Assembly (NCBI GenBank): GCA_910586985.1
Contig: CAJUKK010000026.1
Span: 1 to 5,108, forward strand
Direction of reading: 5' to 3'
DNA length: 5,108 nt
Origin: an uncultured Christensenellaceae bacterium
Lineage (GTDB): Bacteria > Bacillota > Clostridia > Christensenellales > Borkfalkiaceae
Under the pieces are notes generated by a model. It was not told where the DNA came from. It did not search any database and worked only from the letters and a program-made list of their open reading frames with translations. Of the stretch, positions 4,724 to 5,108 are shown in pieces. The position numbers and the translations under genes were made by a program. The stretch's first letter is position 1, and every line of letters begins with the position of its first letter.

Positions 4724-4945
4724 TCAGATACGCACCCGCAGCCCGTTCAAGTCCTCGGCTCTGATACCCACAAGATACCAGTTGTCGCCGTACTCAATCC
4801 GGGTCGGCTTCCACTTGCCCCGCACGAATACGTCAAAGCACTCGCCGCAATGCAAGCCCCCGTAGTAGCTGTTTAAGTCAAAGCGGATGTCGTAACGGTC
4901 GGTGCGCTCGTCAAATACCAATGCTCCTGTCATTTTCTGTGCCAT
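4724..4945 (-). CDS. DUF5348-like small protein
   Basis: This is a 73-residue protein. The ATG at 4945 has AAAGGAGG at 8-base spacing, which rules out the longer upstream start at 5074. The sequence includes GALVFDERTDRYDIRFDL (7-24), YGGLHCGECFDVFV (28-41) and WYLVGIRAEDLNGLRVRI (56-73), the pattern of a DUF5348-type compact beta domain found in Clostridia ICEs. The molecular role is not known. It lies 31 bases after the upstream partial gene and 41 bases before the PcfB gene, in the same operon. Confidence 0.85.
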   Translation of the reverse strand: MAQKMTGALVFDERTDRYDIRFDLNSYYGGLHCGECFDVFVRGKWKPTRIEYGDNWYLVGIRAEDLNGLRVRI

Positions 4946-4976
4946 AATAAAATCCTCCTTTTGTGGTTGTGGGTGG

Positions 4977-5108
4977 TTACAGGCTTTCGCCCTCGTTGCA
5001 TGAATAATAGTCCGGGTCGCCGTACTGCGGCTTCTTCGGTGACAGTGCGCCGCTTGCCATGTCATGGGCGACAAGGGAAGTGTAATAATTGCCGATAGTG
5101 GACGGGGC
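4977..5108 (-). CDS. C-terminal end of an unrecognised ICE protein (partial)
   Basis: The open frame runs in from the right edge and ends at the TAA at 4977-4979, giving the last 43 residues, including SPKKPQYGDPDYYSCNEGES near the end. It is the first gene of the visible part of the operon, 31 bases ahead of the DUF5348-like gene. The sequence is tyrosine- and acid-rich with no motif I can name. The start lies outside the window. Confidence 0.6.
   Translation of the reverse strand, partial: APSTIGNYYTSLVAHDMASGALSPKKPQYGDPDYYSCNEGESL

Noticed and set aside
4946..5074. Longer start for the DUF5348-like gene
   Set aside because: The extra N-terminal 43 residues overlap a better reading frame (4977-5108). 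The ATG at 4945 has a near-ideal ribosome binding site and begins the conserved part.
1..5108. CRISPR array, tRNA or rRNA genes, insertion sequence or integrase
   Set aside because: I saw no regularly spaced repeats, no cloverleaf-like sequence and no transposase or recombinase motif in any frame of the window.

Overview
The window looks like part of an integrative conjugative element (ICE) of the Tn1549/CTn type from a gut Clostridia/Firmicutes bacterium. I infer this from the gene set and order (DUF5348-type protein, PcfB/DUF3801, VirD4 coupling protein, small protein, Maff2), the strong AGGAGG-type ribosome binding sites, the ATGA stop/start overlaps and the GC-rich backbone. No database search was possible, so family names come from recognisable motifs. 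Every supported gene is on the minus strand, so transcription runs from high to low coordinates.

Right part (5108 down to about 1700): a typical conjugation block. In reading order it holds the C-terminal end of an unrecognised protein (4977-5108), a DUF5348-like protein (4724-4945), a PcfB-like protein (4206-4682), the type IV coupling protein VirD4 (2401-4209), a 56-residue protein (2244-2414), a 410-base non-coding stretch dense in hairpins with an intrinsic terminator (1833-2243), and a Maff2-type small membrane protein (1692-1832). Maff2 keeps its normal start but loses its normal C-terminal half. The VirB6/TrbL-type and VirB4-type genes expected next are absent from the window.

Middle part (about 579-1640): an AT-rich, foreign-looking cargo of two transcription units. 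One encodes an XRE/Cro-type repressor-like protein and, overlapping it by 4 bases, a three-helix membrane protein, and ends in a strong terminator. The other has its own promoter and encodes a second small three-helix membrane protein. Both promoters carry the same 12-base sequence in the same place between -35 and -10, which suggests that the XRE protein controls both units.

Left part (1-578): a mosaic of conjugative-element fragments. Positions 1-228 are a nearly perfect second copy of pieces of virD4 and the 56-residue gene, joined out of frame after a 420-base deletion. Next come a terminator, a short motif also found ahead of the Maff2 terminator, an 18-codon ORF with a good ribosome binding site, and a GC-rich hairpin segment. 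Overall, the conjugation operon appears to have been broken inside Maff2 by a cargo module flanked by duplicated, degraded ICE sequence. Whether an intact operon resumes beyond base 1 cannot be seen here.
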